Source: Devosia salina
Lineage (GTDB): Bacteria; Pseudomonadota; Alphaproteobacteria; Rhizobiales; Devosiaceae
Length of the DNA stretch: 64,000 nt
Assembly: GCF_019504385.1 (NCBI RefSeq)
Contig: NZ_CP080590.1
Location: 2,708,001 to 2,772,000, forward strand
Direction: 5' to 3'
Below are positions 24,741 through 34,263 of this stretch, piece by piece (the first letter of the stretch is position 1; each line of letters opens with the position of its first letter). Under the pieces are notes generated by a model. That model ran no database searches. It saw only the letters and a list, made by a program, of their open reading frames with translations, and was not told the origin of the DNA. Position numbers and translations under genes: made by a program.

Positions 24741-25042
24741 CGCCTCACCGCCGAAGCTGTAAGGATAACGCGGCGCCCGTGCCGTTCGATTTCGATCTTT
24801 CCGGACGCGATCGCCTGGCGCAACTGATACCTGGAAATCGCGCCACAGAACTCCGCAAGCTCCAGCACGTCGTCGATCGCAAGCGGCGCGTCTTCGTGAA
24901 CCGTGTGCCCTGGCGCTGTCGATCGCATCGTAACGCTGCTGCGCTGGACGGCGAGCGACGGGATCGAGATCGGAAATGAATCGAAAGCAGTGAACATACG
25001 AAAATGGTCGCCCGGTTCTAGTGGGGCGTCAACAATCGGCAA
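24551..25042 (-). CDS. AlpA/excisionase-like HTH protein overlapping the integrase
   Basis: The open frame gives 163 residues. Residues 55-105 (LAIDDVLELAEFCGAISRYQ, LRQAIASGKIEIERHGRRVI, then SAVRRWRESC) look like a MerR/AlpA-type excisionase or target-selecting HTH module. From about residue 110 the frame overlaps the integrase gene and becomes Ser-rich, as expected if that part is only a shadow. Either it really extends through the overlap, or translation shifts frame into the integrase. Function as a directionality factor is inferred. Confidence 0.5.
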   Translation of the reverse strand: MPIVDAPLEPGDHFRMFTAFDSFPISIPSLAVQRSSVTMRSTAPGHTVHEDAPLAIDDVLELAEFCGAISRYQLRQAIASGKIEIERHGRRVILTASAVRRWRESCRVIQKGPGFGSSQPNTIGKRASFGSDRSGSSEMVRSQSSLAALRLSASKLKSSSRST

Positions 25043-25187
25043 GAAAACATCGTAAACTCTAGAAAACGCGCGACTTATCTTTCACCCCCACCGGCCGCAA
25101 ACTTCACCTCGAAGTTCACCCAACCTGAGGTGATGTTAGGTGTGAACTTCGGACCGGACGAGGGGAAGTTCCCGAAACCGCACTTTT

Positions 25188-25202
25188 GTTCTCTTTTTGT
25201 TC
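25188..25202 (+). promoter_or_regulatory. alphaproteobacterial LexA (SOS) box
   Basis: GTTC-N7-GTTC, the direct-repeat LexA site of alphaproteobacteria, 24 bp upstream of the umuD start. It suggests DNA-damage induction of umuD-umuC. Confidence 0.8.
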
Positions 25203-25225
25203 ATGCCATGGTCTGACGCTGGCGT

Positions 25226-25711
25226 GTGCCGACCCGGACTCAAAAAGTGAACTTCACCCCCAAAAAGCCCACGCCCTTTCCCGCTCTCACGGTCCCCACC
25301 GCGGTTTGGAGCCGCATCTCGGTGCGAATCAGTCTGGTCGGCCAGTCCGTGCACGCCGGTTTCCCGTCGCCGGCCGACGACTTCATCGAGGACATGATCG
25401 ACTTGAACCAGGTCCTCGTCGCCAATCCGACTGCGACCTTCCTGTGGCGCGTCGCCGGCGACTGCATGATCGACGTCAAAATCCATCCAGGCGACGTGGT
25501 CATCGTCGATCGCAGCCTTACGCCAAAGCACCGCTCCATCGTCTTGGCTATCATCGACGGCGAGCCCACGCTGAAGCGCCTCAACCGTCGCGGTGGCGTC
25601 ATGGTGCTGCACAACGAAAACGCGAAGTTGCCGCCGTTCCTGATCTCCGAGGGCACCGAGGTCAGCATCTGGGGCGTCGTCACTGCGACGATCCGGCAGC
25701 TCGCAAAATGA
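25226..25711 (+). CDS. umuD: UmuD-like S24 protein with Cys nucleophile
   Basis: A 161-residue UmuD-type protein. The self-cleavage site fits Ala44-Gly45 in AGFPSPADD. The S24 domain follows: [21 protein letters not shown], with Cys80 at the position of the catalytic Ser (the codon is TGC), and the general base Lys117 in GEPTLKRL. It would be the processed subunit of DNA polymerase V. The start is GTG 25226. It overlaps umuC by ATGA and lies behind a LexA box. Whether Cys supports cleavage here is unknown. Confidence 0.85.
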   Translation: MPTRTQKVNFTPKKPTPFPALTVPTAVWSRISVRISLVGQSVHAGFPSPADDFIEDMIDLNQVLVANPTATFLWRVAGDCMIDVKIHPGDVVIVDRSLTPKHRSIVLAIIDGEPTLKRLNRRGGVMVLHNENAKLPPFLISEGTEVSIWGVVTATIRQLAK

Positions 25712-26979
25712 CCGCGCTGGCCCTCATCGACGGCAACTCGTTCTACTGTTCCTGCGAGCGCGTCTTCGATCCCAAGCTGGAGAAGCGGCCAGTCATCGTG
25801 CTTTCCAACAACGATGGCTGCGCGGTGGCCAGGACAGCCGAAGCCAAGGCCCTGGGAATCAAAATGGGGCAACCCATGTTCCAGATTCGCGACCTCTGCC
25901 GGCAGAACAACGTCGCGGTCTTCTCCAGCAACTACGCCCTATATGGCGACATGAGCCGGCGCATGAACTCCGTTTACCAGGGATTTTCACCCGACATCGA
26001 GATCTACTCGATTGACGAGAGTTTCCTGGACATCACGCACCTGGCGATCAAGGACAGGACGGCATGGGCGAGCGACCTGCGATCGACGACGCGGACATGG
26101 ACCGGCATCCCTTGCTGCGTCGGCATCGGTCCCACGAAAACGCTGGCGAAGCTCGCCAACAAGGCGGCGAAGAAGCTGCCGGCCGGCGTCCTGGATCTGT
26201 CCGACGAACGCACCCGGGCGGAGGTGATGGCGACGTTCCCGGTTGGCGACGTGTGGGGCATCGGGCCGGCGTCGCAGGAGAAATTGCGGCACCTCGGCAT
26301 CGAGTACGCCGGCCAGGTGCGCGACATGGATCCCAAGCTCGCCAGGCAGCTCATGACCGTGGTCGGCGAGAAGATCGTCCACGAGCTCAACGGCCGTCCG
26401 TGCATCGCGCTGGAGACGGTAGCGCTGCAGCGTAAGGGATGCGCGGTCACCCGGTCGTTCGGCAGCCGTGTCACCACCAAGGTCGAGATGGAGCAGGCCG
26501 TCGCCGGCTATGCCACCCGCCTGGGCGAGAAGCTTCGGCGCCATGGCCTAGCCACTGACCACGTGACGGTCTTCATGCACACTTCTAGGTTCAATGACGA
26601 CGAGCCACAGCGCAGCGTCTCGATGACCGTGGACATCCCCGAGGCGACCAACGACAGCCTCACGCTGATCAAGGCAGCCACGCGGGCAGTCGACCAGCTA
26701 TGGCAATCAGGATTTCGCTACTCGAAGGCCGGTATCATCACCCAGGATCTGGTGCCGCCGCCGATCCCGCAGCGGGCGTTGTTCGACAACCTGGACCATG
26801 AACGGGCGGCGAAGGTGATGGCGGCGATGGATGAGGCGAACCGGCGGTGGGGTCGGGCGACCGTGGTGCCGGCGGCGACGTTGGGAGGGCCAGCGAAGTC
26901 GCAGACGTTCTCGACGAAGTTCGAGATGCGATCGCCCAAGTTTACGACGCGGTGGGACGAGCTGCCGGAGTGCATGTAA
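25708..26979 (+). CDS. umuC: UmuC-type translesion DNA polymerase
   Basis: A 423-residue Y-family polymerase. Catalytic residues are in [15 protein letters not shown] and YSIDESFLD, with the palm [13 protein letters not shown] and helix-hairpin-helix [13 protein letters not shown]. The C-terminal UmuC extension ([22 protein letters not shown]) is present, so it is not a DinB. With UmuD it performs mutagenic bypass of DNA damage. ATGA overlap with umuD. Mobile elements often carry such pairs. Confidence 0.92.
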   Translation: MTALALIDGNSFYCSCERVFDPKLEKRPVIVLSNNDGCAVARTAEAKALGIKMGQPMFQIRDLCRQNNVAVFSSNYALYGDMSRRMNSVYQGFSPDIEIYSIDESFLDITHLAIKDRTAWASDLRSTTRTWTGIPCCVGIGPTKTLAKLANKAAKKLPAGVLDLSDERTRAEVMATFPVGDVWGIGPASQEKLRHLGIEYAGQVRDMDPKLARQLMTVVGEKIVHELNGRPCIALETVALQRKGCAVTRSFGSRVTTKVEMEQAVAGYATRLGEKLRRHGLATDHVTVFMHTSRFNDDEPQRSVSMTVDIPEATNDSLTLIKAATRAVDQLWQSGFRYSKAGIITQDLVPPPIPQRALFDNLDHERAAKVMAAMDEANRRWGRATVVPAATLGGPAKSQTFSTKFEMRSPKFTTRWDELPECM

Positions 26980-27006
26980 TATAACTGAGGAAGCGGAGGA
27001 AGTTGA

Positions 27007-27315
27007 ATGAAGCTCGCGGAAAGCCTGATCGCCTGGAACGCCAACAGCAACGAAATCGCTGTAGGCGGATTCGTGAAAGAGGGTGACATCGACTGGACCC
27101 GTCCATATCGCAAGACGGGTGGCGCGGCATACACAGAAGTCAGGAAGCCGGCAGGGATCGAGGCCCGACACTATATAATGTCCGAATTCCTCGGCATCGT
27201 GATCCGCGACCGCGTTGACCTAGACGCCGCACATAAGGCATTCCTCGTGATCGACGAATACCGGCAAGCTATCCCCCACGACGTCGACGGCGCAGATCAA
27301 TTCGTCGAGGAATGA
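27007..27315 (+). CDS. hypothetical protein downstream of umuC
   Basis: A 102-residue soluble protein with a good ribosome binding site (GGAGGAAGTTGA). It contains RHYIMSEFLGIVIRDRVD and AHKAFLVIDEYRQAI, probably alpha/beta. No family recognised. It sits 27 bp after umuC on the same strand and may be under the same SOS control. Confidence 0.45.
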   Translation: MKLAESLIAWNANSNEIAVGGFVKEGDIDWTRPYRKTGGAAYTEVRKPAGIEARHYIMSEFLGIVIRDRVDLDAAHKAFLVIDEYRQAIPHDVDGADQFVEE

Positions 27316-27407
27316 AGAATTTTCCGTGCCGCTACAGTACTTAAGTTGGCTGTCATTGGCTTTTCTTAAGCGCCCGTTAACCTCGTCTATGGGCTATCAT
27401 CACCGTC

Positions 27408-28355
27408 ATGAGTACCGCGAGATTCGTTATTGCATTTGATGGGCCTGGCGTTGACGCCGGGACTATCGACGTGCGCGATCTCGCGCCGGCGTTGCTTGCC
27501 TTGAGCAAGGCGGTGGATGCAGCCAACCGGGCCGTCAATGGCGAATCTGTGCCCGCCCGCATCCAGGTCAAGGCGACGGCGGTAGGCTGCTTTGAGGTCG
27601 ATCTCAACCTGGTCTTGCACGGGTGGGCGGCTGTCAAAGGCCTGCTCCTATCAGAGGATGGCCAGGCAGCAACTTCATTGCTGCAGTGGCTGGGCTTTCT
27701 CGGCATCCCCACCGTCGGCGTAGCAACCGTGGGTCTGATCCAGCTGTATCGTCAACTTGCGGGTCGCGCCGTCATCGCCGCCCGGCAGGAAGGCTCTCTC
27801 GTCACGATCACTGTTTCTGATGGCGAGACCATCACCATCCCACTTGAGGTCCTGCGACTGTACAAGGAAGTCGCCGTAAATCACGCCGTCGGGGAGTTGA
27901 TGGAGACGCTCGAAAGCGATCGGATTACCCGCATCGAATTCCGGCCAGCACCCGGGGCTCGCCCCATGGAGGTGTTGACCAAGCAGGATCGCGAGAGTTT
28001 CTCGCTGCCGATTCCCGAAGATGAGACGGTGGTCGATGAGACCCGCAGGATGGCGCTGTCGATCAGAAGTCTCGCTTTCCAGGAAGGTAACAAGTGGCGC
28101 CTTTTTGATGGTCAAAACGTCATTACCGCCACGATCGAGGACAAGGAATTCCTTGGCCGGGTCGATCGATCCGAGATCCGTTTCGCGAAATCCGACGTCC
28201 TGATCTGCTCTGTGCAGACGATCCAGAAACAGGGTGTGGACGGGCTCAAGACCGAGCACATAGTCAAGAAGGTGCTCGAGTATAAGCCGGCGCCGATGCA
28301 GGTTGACCTGTTCTCGACGCCGCCAAGACCCGCATCCGATGACGAGGATCAATAG
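27408..28355 (+). CDS. unknown protein paired with MmeI-like enzyme
   Basis: A 315-residue protein. The N-terminal part (FVIAFDGPGVDAGTIDVRDL, APALLALSKAVDAANRAVNG) is predicted alpha/beta; a hydrophobic stretch (SLLQWLGFLGIPTVGVATVG) at about residues 98-120 may be a membrane or core helix; the last 100 residues are beta-rich. I do not recognise it. The MmeI-like gene starts only 5 bp after its stop, so the two are almost certainly one transcriptional unit. A role in controlling or aiding that enzyme is inference. Confidence 0.55.
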   Translation: MSTARFVIAFDGPGVDAGTIDVRDLAPALLALSKAVDAANRAVNGESVPARIQVKATAVGCFEVDLNLVLHGWAAVKGLLLSEDGQAATSLLQWLGFLGIPTVGVATVGLIQLYRQLAGRAVIAARQEGSLVTITVSDGETITIPLEVLRLYKEVAVNHAVGELMETLESDRITRIEFRPAPGARPMEVLTKQDRESFSLPIPEDETVVDETRRMALSIRSLAFQEGNKWRLFDGQNVITATIEDKEFLGRVDRSEIRFAKSDVLICSVQTIQKQGVDGLKTEHIVKKVLEYKPAPMQVDLFSTPPRPASDDEDQ

Positions 28356-28360
28356 CGGCC

Positions 28361-31198
28361 GTGGGACTGTCATGGAACGACATCAGGGCCAATGCCGCCC
28401 GCTTCGCTCGAGACTGGAAAGGGCACGGTTACGAAAAGGGCGATGCCCAGAGTTTCTATAACGAGTTCTTCGAAGTCTTCGGTGCAAGCCGTCGGCGCGT
28501 TGCCTCCTTCGAGCAGCCGGTCAAGGGTCTCCCCGACAATAAACGCGGATTCATCGACCTCTTCTGGAAGGGCGTGCTACTCGTCGAGCAAAAGAGCATG
28601 GGCCACGACCTGGAGAAGGCTCACCAGCAGGCTCTCGACTACTTTCCAGGACTAAAGGATGCCGATCTGCCGCGGTTCGTCCTGGCCTGCGACTTCCAGC
28701 GCTTCGAGCTTTACGACCTGGATGAAAATCGGTCGATCAAGTTCCCCCTGGCCGACCTGCCGAAGCACGTCAGGGCCTTCTCGTTCATCATCGGCGACAA
28801 ACCAGCGGCGTTCAAGGATCAGGATCCAGCCAACATCAAGGCATCGGAGCTCATGGGCCAGCTCCATGATGCCCTCTTGCAGTCCGGCTTCGTCGGCCAC
28901 GACCTGGAGCGCCTGCTGGTCCGTCTGCTCTTCTGCATGTTTGCCGACAGCACCGGCATCTTCCAGACCAAATGGTTGTTCCGCGACTACGTGCGGGACC
29001 ACACCGACGAGGATGGCTCCGACCTCGGCGGGAAGCTTCAGCATCTCTTCGAGGTGCTCAATACCGACAAGTCGCGGCGCCAGACCAATCTCGACCCCGA
29101 TCTGGCCCAGTTTGAATACATCAACGGGGATCTTTTCGCCGAGCGCCTGGCCGTCGCGTCCTTCGACAAGAACATGCGTGATAAGCTGCTCAAGGCGGCA
29201 AATTTCACTTGGGAGAAGGTGTCTCCCGCGATCTTCGGCGCCTTGTTCCAGTCCGTCATGGACAAGAAGAAGCGTCGTGCTATCGGAGCTCACTACACCA
29301 CCGAGCAGAACATTCTGAAGGTCCTGGGACCAATGTTCCTCGATGATCTGAACGCCGAACTCGCCAAGATCATGGCCGACAAGTCCAGTCGGCGCACCGC
29401 AATGCTGCGGGCGTTTCAGGACAAGCTGGCGTCGATCAAGTGCTTCGACCCGGCATGTGGCTGCGGGAATTTTCTGGTCATCGCCTATCGCGAGCTCCGC
29501 CGGCTCGAGACCGAGGTCATCAAGGAATTGAGCGACCAGCGAGAGCTGGACGTCGCGATCCTCTCAAAGGTCAACGTCGACCAGTTCTACGGCATCGAGC
29601 TTGAGGAATTCCCGGCACGCATTGCCGAGGTTGCGATGTGGATGACCGATCACATCATGAACGTGCTCCTATCCGACGACCTGGGGCAGTATTTCGCGCG
29701 CATTCCGCTTCGCGCACGGCCGACCATTCGCCAGGGTGATGCGCTGGAAACCGACTGGTCCTCCGTCCTGCCGCCGGAAGAGTGCACCTACATCATCGGC
29801 AACCCGCCATTTGTGGGATCGAAGCAAGGCGAGGATGAGCAGCGCGCGCAGATCCACCGCCTGGCGGCCATGAAGGGGCGCAAGGGCACCCTGGATTTTG
29901 TCGCTGGCTGGTTTCTCAAGGCCGGTGCATATGTGCAGACCAGCCGCGCCACCATTGGCTTCGTGACCACTAACTCGATCACGCAGGGCGAGCAGGTCGC
30001 GCAACTGTGGCCGATCCTCTTTCAACGCTACAAGCTCGAAATCTTCTTCGCCCACCGCACCTTCGCCTGGGGCAGTGAGGCCCGCGGCAAGGCCAATGTA
30101 CATTGTGTGATCCTCGGCCTATGCCGAGCGCAGCAGGCACCGTCGACCCGTCGTCTTTTCGACTACCCTGACATTAAGGGGGATCCGATTGAGGTCTCCG
30201 TGAAGTCGATCTCTCCTTACCTATTTGATGCCGGCGGCCTGTCGGACCCACACACCGTCGTCGCCAGGCTGTCACGGTCTCCGGCAGACCGTCCTCCGAT
30301 GATGATCGGCTCCAAGCCCATCGACGGCGGCTTCTACATCTTCACACCCGAGGAGAGAGCGGCCTTTGAGGAGATAGAGCCCGAATCGGTCGATCTGTTC
30401 GTGCCGTTTATCGGAAGCCATGAGTTCATCAATGGCGAAAGTCGGTGGCTCCTTCGCGTCGACAGGCTCTCTCCGACAGACCTTGCGGCATTGCCTCACG
30501 TCCGCCACATCATCTCCCAGGTCCGAGATTTCAGGTTGGGGCTGATAAAGGGCAAGAACAAGCGCAAGATCAAAGAAGGCAGCGCCGATGGCGCCAAGCT
30601 CGCCGAATATCCCACGCGCTTCCATGTCACGATACGGCCAACTGAGCCTTTCTTGGTCGTTCCAGAGACGAGCTCGGAGAGACGGGAGTACATCCCGATC
30701 GGATGGGCTGAACCACCCACGATACCCAGCAGCCTGGTGCGGATCGTGCCGCACGCAACGCCATTGCTCTTCGGCATAATCACATCTCGCATGCACAATG
30801 CCTGGCTGAAGATTATCGGCGGCCGGATGAAAAGCGATCCGCGCTACTCCATCGACATCGTCTACAACCCCTTCCCTATGCCCGTTCTGGACGACACGAA
30901 GACCGCGCAGATCGCGGAGCTGGCGGAGAAAGTGCTCGAGGAGCGAGCAAAGTGGATGCCGGCGTCTTCCTTGGCTCACCTATATGACCCCCTCGGCATG
31001 CCGCCAGACCTGAAAGCCGCGCATCGGAAGCTGGATGCGGCGGTAGACAAGTCGTACCGCAAGGAGCCGTTCGCGTCGGATCGCAATCGGGCCGAGCACT
31101 TGATGGGGATCTATGAACGCGAGCGCGCGGCGTTGCTGGAGTTGGCCGCGAAGCCTAGCAGGAAGCGGAAAGCGGCAGTTGTAGAGGTCGAAGTGTGA
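28361..31198 (+). CDS. MmeI-like single-chain restriction-modification enzyme (Type IIL)
   Basis: A 945-residue protein starting at GTG. N-terminal nuclease site D-x9-E-x-K: Asp66, Glu76, Lys78 in GFIDLFWKGVLLVEQK. A helical linker follows. The methyltransferase domain has FDPACGCGNFLVIAYREL (about 361-378) and Asn481-P-P-Phe, a gamma-class adenine-N6 layout, then a target-recognition region and a C-terminal helical part. This is the order of MmeI and relatives, which cut about 20 bp from the site and methylate one strand. All key residues are intact. It would defend against other phages. Confidence 0.88.
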   Translation: MGLSWNDIRANAARFARDWKGHGYEKGDAQSFYNEFFEVFGASRRRVASFEQPVKGLPDNKRGFIDLFWKGVLLVEQKSMGHDLEKAHQQALDYFPGLKDADLPRFVLACDFQRFELYDLDENRSIKFPLADLPKHVRAFSFIIGDKPAAFKDQDPANIKASELMGQLHDALLQSGFVGHDLERLLVRLLFCMFADSTGIFQTKWLFRDYVRDHTDEDGSDLGGKLQHLFEVLNTDKSRRQTNLDPDLAQFEYINGDLFAERLAVASFDKNMRDKLLKAANFTWEKVSPAIFGALFQSVMDKKKRRAIGAHYTTEQNILKVLGPMFLDDLNAELAKIMADKSSRRTAMLRAFQDKLASIKCFDPACGCGNFLVIAYRELRRLETEVIKELSDQRELDVAILSKVNVDQFYGIELEEFPARIAEVAMWMTDHIMNVLLSDDLGQYFARIPLRARPTIRQGDALETDWSSVLPPEECTYIIGNPPFVGSKQGEDEQRAQIHRLAAMKGRKGTLDFVAGWFLKAGAYVQTSRATIGFVTTNSITQGEQVAQLWPILFQRYKLEIFFAHRTFAWGSEARGKANVHCVILGLCRAQQAPSTRRLFDYPDIKGDPIEVSVKSISPYLFDAGGLSDPHTVVARLSRSPADRPPMMIGSKPIDGGFYIFTPEERAAFEEIEPESVDLFVPFIGSHEFINGESRWLLRVDRLSPTDLAALPHVRHIISQVRDFRLGLIKGKNKRKIKEGSADGAKLAEYPTRFHVTIRPTEPFLVVPETSSERREYIPIGWAEPPTIPSSLVRIVPHATPLLFGIITSRMHNAWLKIIGGRMKSDPRYSIDIVYNPFPMPVLDDTKTAQIAELAEKVLEERAKWMPASSLAHLYDPLGMPPDLKAAHRKLDAAVDKSYRKEPFASDRNRAEHLMGIYERERAALLELAAKPSRKRKAAVVEVEV

Positions 31199-31230
31199 TC
31201 GAATACCCGCAACCGATGACGTGCCTTATG

Positions 31231-31264
31231 TGCACTTAACGAACGAAACCCGTCCTTAAGTGCA
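31231..31264. repeat. inverted repeat between convergent genes
   Basis: TGCACTTAA (31231-31239) and TTAAGTGCA (31256-31264), a perfect 9-bp inverted repeat with a 16-nt loop, between the MmeI-like gene and the leftward phage block. It could be a bidirectional terminator or a protein site. Confidence 0.5.
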
Positions 31265-31318
31265 TTATAACGATATCGGGGCCGTTTCCGGCACTCTTAC
31301 GCGCACTTTGGCGACACG

Positions 31319-31915
31319 CTAGAGCTTCACTCCGTTAACGACTTCGACGTCTTCTCCCTCCGCCGGCACCTCGCCGTCATCAAGCACATACTCCTCCATC
31401 AAATGATGAGGTGCCGCGTCTAGCCTGGCCCGGATATCGAGCAGCGTCACCGGCCGGTACCCCCAGCAATCCACGCCGACGTCGCACGAATTCGGCCACA
31501 CGTCGATCCGATTGTGGACGTGGCCATACAACTGGATCGCACCCGACCTGACGCCTTCCCACGAGCGCATCGGATAATGGTCGAGCACAATTTTCTGGCC
31601 GTCGACGGTGATCTTGACGCGGTCCATGACGGACGCCCAAGGGAGCCCAGTTCGTACGAATTCTGAGTCATGATTTCCGATCACGAGATGTTTCGTGCCG
31701 CGGAGCCGCTCGAAAATCTTGCGCGCACGATCATTGTCGGCCTTGTGCGCAAAATCACCGACGACGAAGACAGTGTCCGCCGGCGCTACAACGGCATTCC
31801 AGTTGTCGATCAAGGCCTGGTCGTGCTCCTCGACAGATGTAAAGGGGCGACCGGCCATCCTGATTATGCTTGCGTGGCCAAAATGCGTATCCGCGGTGAA
31901 ATGCACTTTAGCCAT
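31319..31915 (-). CDS. metallophosphoesterase, phage type
   Basis: A 198-residue calcineurin-like phosphoesterase: FTADTHFGHASII (DxH), FVVGDFAHK (GD), VIGNHDSEF (GNHD) and LYGHVHNRID (GHxH). All metal ligands are present. It would hydrolyse a phosphoester or nucleotide; the target is unknown. Phages often carry such genes. The start at 31915 is the last Met before the DxH motif and lies within the end of the next upstream gene. Confidence 0.85.
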   Translation of the reverse strand: MAKVHFTADTHFGHASIIRMAGRPFTSVEEHDQALIDNWNAVVAPADTVFVVGDFAHKADNDRARKIFERLRGTKHLVIGNHDSEFVRTGLPWASVMDRVKITVDGQKIVLDHYPMRSWEGVRSGAIQLYGHVHNRIDVWPNSCDVGVDCWGYRPVTLLDIRARLDAAPHHLMEEYVLDDGEVPAEGEDVEVVNGVKL

Positions 31916-32663
31916 GCTGGACACTCCTACACTTCGGCGACGGATCATCGATCTCGACGACCAAGCCCGGCTGGAAATCCAAAGCCCGGCCGCGACCGGC
32001 GGCATTGCTGACGACCCGGGTATCACCAACTTCATACTCGCGCGTCACGTGCGTATGCCCGTGGATCCACAGAGCTGGCTGCCGCTGCTCAATTAGGTCC
32101 GTCATGTCAGCGAAATACCCGCTCGCGAGCGACATCAGACGCGGGTTCTGCTGCATCCGGATGTCCAGCCCAGCCCAACTCGGAGCGTGGTGGGTGACGA
32201 CGATGTCGCCCTCAGCCACCGTCTCCTCCAGCCACGTGCGGTCCCGACCATGAGCTGCGCGCCAAGCATCACCATCGAAATCCGGAATAGCCGCCAGGTC
32301 GCCGCCGGCATTGTCGAGCGCAGGCGACAGGGGTGACCACATCGTGCACCCCACGATGCGCCGGCCGTCGATTTCGATGGTCTCGCGATCGAGCGTCGCA
32401 ATGCCTGTGGTTTCGCGCAGATGGCGCAGGCGGTCAGGGACGCCGTCCAGGCCGACGTTGTAGCTGTCGTGGTTGCCGGGGACATAGACAAGCTTGGAGC
32501 GCTCGTCGTCCGAGAATGTCGACAGCAGCCACGGTACGGGATCGAAATCACCGTCGCATAGATCGCCGGCCATCAGGATGAGATCGGCGTCGGGGTGACG
32601 CCCGAGGTCAAGGTCATCAACCACATCGATGTGCAGGTCTGAGAGCACCCAAATCCGGGTCAT
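31908..32663 (-). CDS. second metallophosphoesterase
   Basis: A 251-residue calcineurin-like phosphoesterase with LSDLHIDVV, LMAGDLCDG, YVPGNHDSY and IHGHTHVT, all metal ligands present. It overlaps its neighbours on both sides by 4-8 bp, so it belongs to one leftward operon. Two different phosphoesterases side by side are unusual but not unknown in phages. Confidence 0.85.
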   Translation of the reverse strand: MTRIWVLSDLHIDVVDDLDLGRHPDADLILMAGDLCDGDFDPVPWLLSTFSDDERSKLVYVPGNHDSYNVGLDGVPDRLRHLRETTGIATLDRETIEIDGRRIVGCTMWSPLSPALDNAGGDLAAIPDFDGDAWRAAHGRDRTWLEETVAEGDIVVTHHAPSWAGLDIRMQQNPRLMSLASGYFADMTDLIEQRQPALWIHGHTHVTREYEVGDTRVVSNAAGRGRALDFQPGLVVEIDDPSPKCRSVQHG

Positions 32664-33049
32664 GCGAGTAGACCCAGAATCGTACGTTCGATGAAATCAT
32701 CTTCGCTCTCATCATCGAAAAATTTGTATTCCGACGCCAGCTTGTAGCGCGCGCGATCGTCCTCGGGATTCAGGCGGTGGTTTACGGCGACCATGTACTC
32801 GCGGTGACACCACCCCACCATCGCCGGGATTCGCTGCAGCTCGGCCGCGAGGTGTTCCGCGCAGCCGATAGCGCGTTCGGCGAGGTCTCGATCGGCCTTC
32901 CCTGTCATCAGCCAAGACGACATTTTCTCGTCGCAGCGTTCAAGCCAATCAAGCGGCTGCTCATCCATCTCACGTGTTGGCAGCATTTTCAGGACTTCTA
33001 GATAGCCATGGGCGACTAGGGTCTGCTCGACATATGCGTGTGCCATCAT
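32660..33049 (-). CDS. hypothetical phage protein
   Basis: About 129 residues, probably starting at ATG 33049, or the next Met, in the overlap with the upstream stop. It is helical and acidic at the end (DDESEDDFIERTILGLL), with a central AERAIGCAEHLAAEL helix. No family recognised. Part of the leftward operon. Confidence 0.5.
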   Translation of the reverse strand: MMAHAYVEQTLVAHGYLEVLKMLPTREMDEQPLDWLERCDEKMSSWLMTGKADRDLAERAIGCAEHLAAELQRIPAMVGWCHREYMVAVNHRLNPEDDRARYKLASEYKFFDDESEDDFIERTILGLLA

Positions 33050-33873
33050 GCGGCTCCCTTCTCGAGCTGACGGCTGTATTTCCCGACGATCGCCCTCGCC
33101 GCATCGATGCCGATGGAGCGGTTGGCGCCGCCGGACTTGATCATGCCATGGCACCAGTGGCCCTTAGAGCTGTCGGCTTTGGACCAGCCTTCCCCGTTCT
33201 CTTCCCTGGCCTGGTCGTGATCGGCCCAGCACAGGCTTTCGACCGCACTCACGACCTGGTCATCGGGCCAATCAACGGCGTTGTCAGAGGCGGTCAGGTT
33301 GTCGCGCAAATGCTCGGCCTTCCGCGCAGTCTGATCGACAAGCTCGGTCAGCCAAACCGCCTGCGCGAGCGAGATCCGCGCGTCGACGTTGGTGAATTCG
33401 GCCATCTTGCGCTTGTTCACACAGAAGTTGTGCCACTTCTGCCAGCATGCGCGACCGGCGGCCTGGGCGGCAGATATTAGGTCTGTGTCGGTCTGATCGC
33501 CGAAGTGATCGACGAGCTTGCGGCGGGCAATGTCAGCACGGAGCTCGCGGTCTTGATCCTGCTCGCGCTGCATTTCCCGATTACGACGGGCGGTTTCAGC
33601 GATAGCGTCATCGGTCTTGCGGCGTGCAGCGAAGACCAGAAGCTCAAGAGTGGAGACGATGTCGGCCGCTTTGTCGCCGGCGACGGTAGGATTAAAGGAA
33701 ACGGTCCAGGCGTCTTCGAGCTTGCGCGCGGTGATACCAGCCAGTCCGAGGGTGCGTTTTCCTTCGCCACCGGGAAAGCGATAAAGCTCCCAGAAACGCT
33801 CGTTCGCCGGAGCCTGGAGATCGGTCCAGACCAGGCCTGCAAATGGTGGCGGGGTGACGGGAGTCTGGGTCAT
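33046..33873 (-). CDS. hypothetical phage protein
   Basis: About 275 residues from ATG 33873, which has GGAGAACTCC upstream; earlier Met codons lack this. It contains ARRKTDDAIAETARRNREMQ (coiled-coil-like), CWQKWHNFCVNKRKMAEFTN and SKGHWCHGMIKSGG. The last half resembles no family I know. Part of the leftward operon between HTH genes and phosphoesterases. Confidence 0.5.
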   Translation of the reverse strand: MTQTPVTPPPFAGLVWTDLQAPANERFWELYRFPGGEGKRTLGLAGITARKLEDAWTVSFNPTVAGDKAADIVSTLELLVFAARRKTDDAIAETARRNREMQREQDQDRELRADIARRKLVDHFGDQTDTDLISAAQAAGRACWQKWHNFCVNKRKMAEFTNVDARISLAQAVWLTELVDQTARKAEHLRDNLTASDNAVDWPDDQVVSAVESLCWADHDQAREENGEGWSKADSSKGHWCHGMIKSGGANRSIGIDAARAIVGKYSRQLEKGAA

Positions 33874-33936
33874 GGAGTTCTCCAGGGTGGTGGTGTCCGT
33901 CACGATGACGGACAGTCTGGCAAGCCACAAATGGGG

Positions 33937-34263
33937 TCAGGCGATTTTGACGAAAGTTTTCTTCACTGACCGAACCAAGCCTAATGCTGCAAGGATCTTG
34001 TCGCCGGCTGGGCGCCGACCGCAGTCGACATCGGAGAGATAGCTCTTTGACACGCCGGCGGCGTCGGCGGCTTTCCGAATCCCCCCGTGCTTGGTTATGA
34101 AATCCTTCAAGAGGAAATGGAGCTCCTGCTCACGATATGTCGTCCTGTTGGTCCCGTGGACCTTTCGATCCAGGTCCAGGATTGCGGCTTCGATCGATGC
34201 GATGGTGTCCGGGTGGACGTCGCTAGACCACGCGATCGAAGACAGGATTTCGTGACCGCGCAT
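33937..34263 (-). CDS. XRE/Cro-like HTH protein
   Basis: A 108-residue protein with a C-terminal HTH (GGIRKAADAAGVSKSYLSDV, then GRRPAGDKILAALGL). The N-terminal half is helical. It starts at ATG 34263, overlapping the stop of the preceding gene by one base. Probably a phage regulator. Confidence 0.65.
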   Translation of the reverse strand: MRGHEILSSIAWSSDVHPDTIASIEAAILDLDRKVHGTNRTTYREQELHFLLKDFITKHGGIRKAADAAGVSKSYLSDVDCGRRPAGDKILAALGLVRSVKKTFVKIA

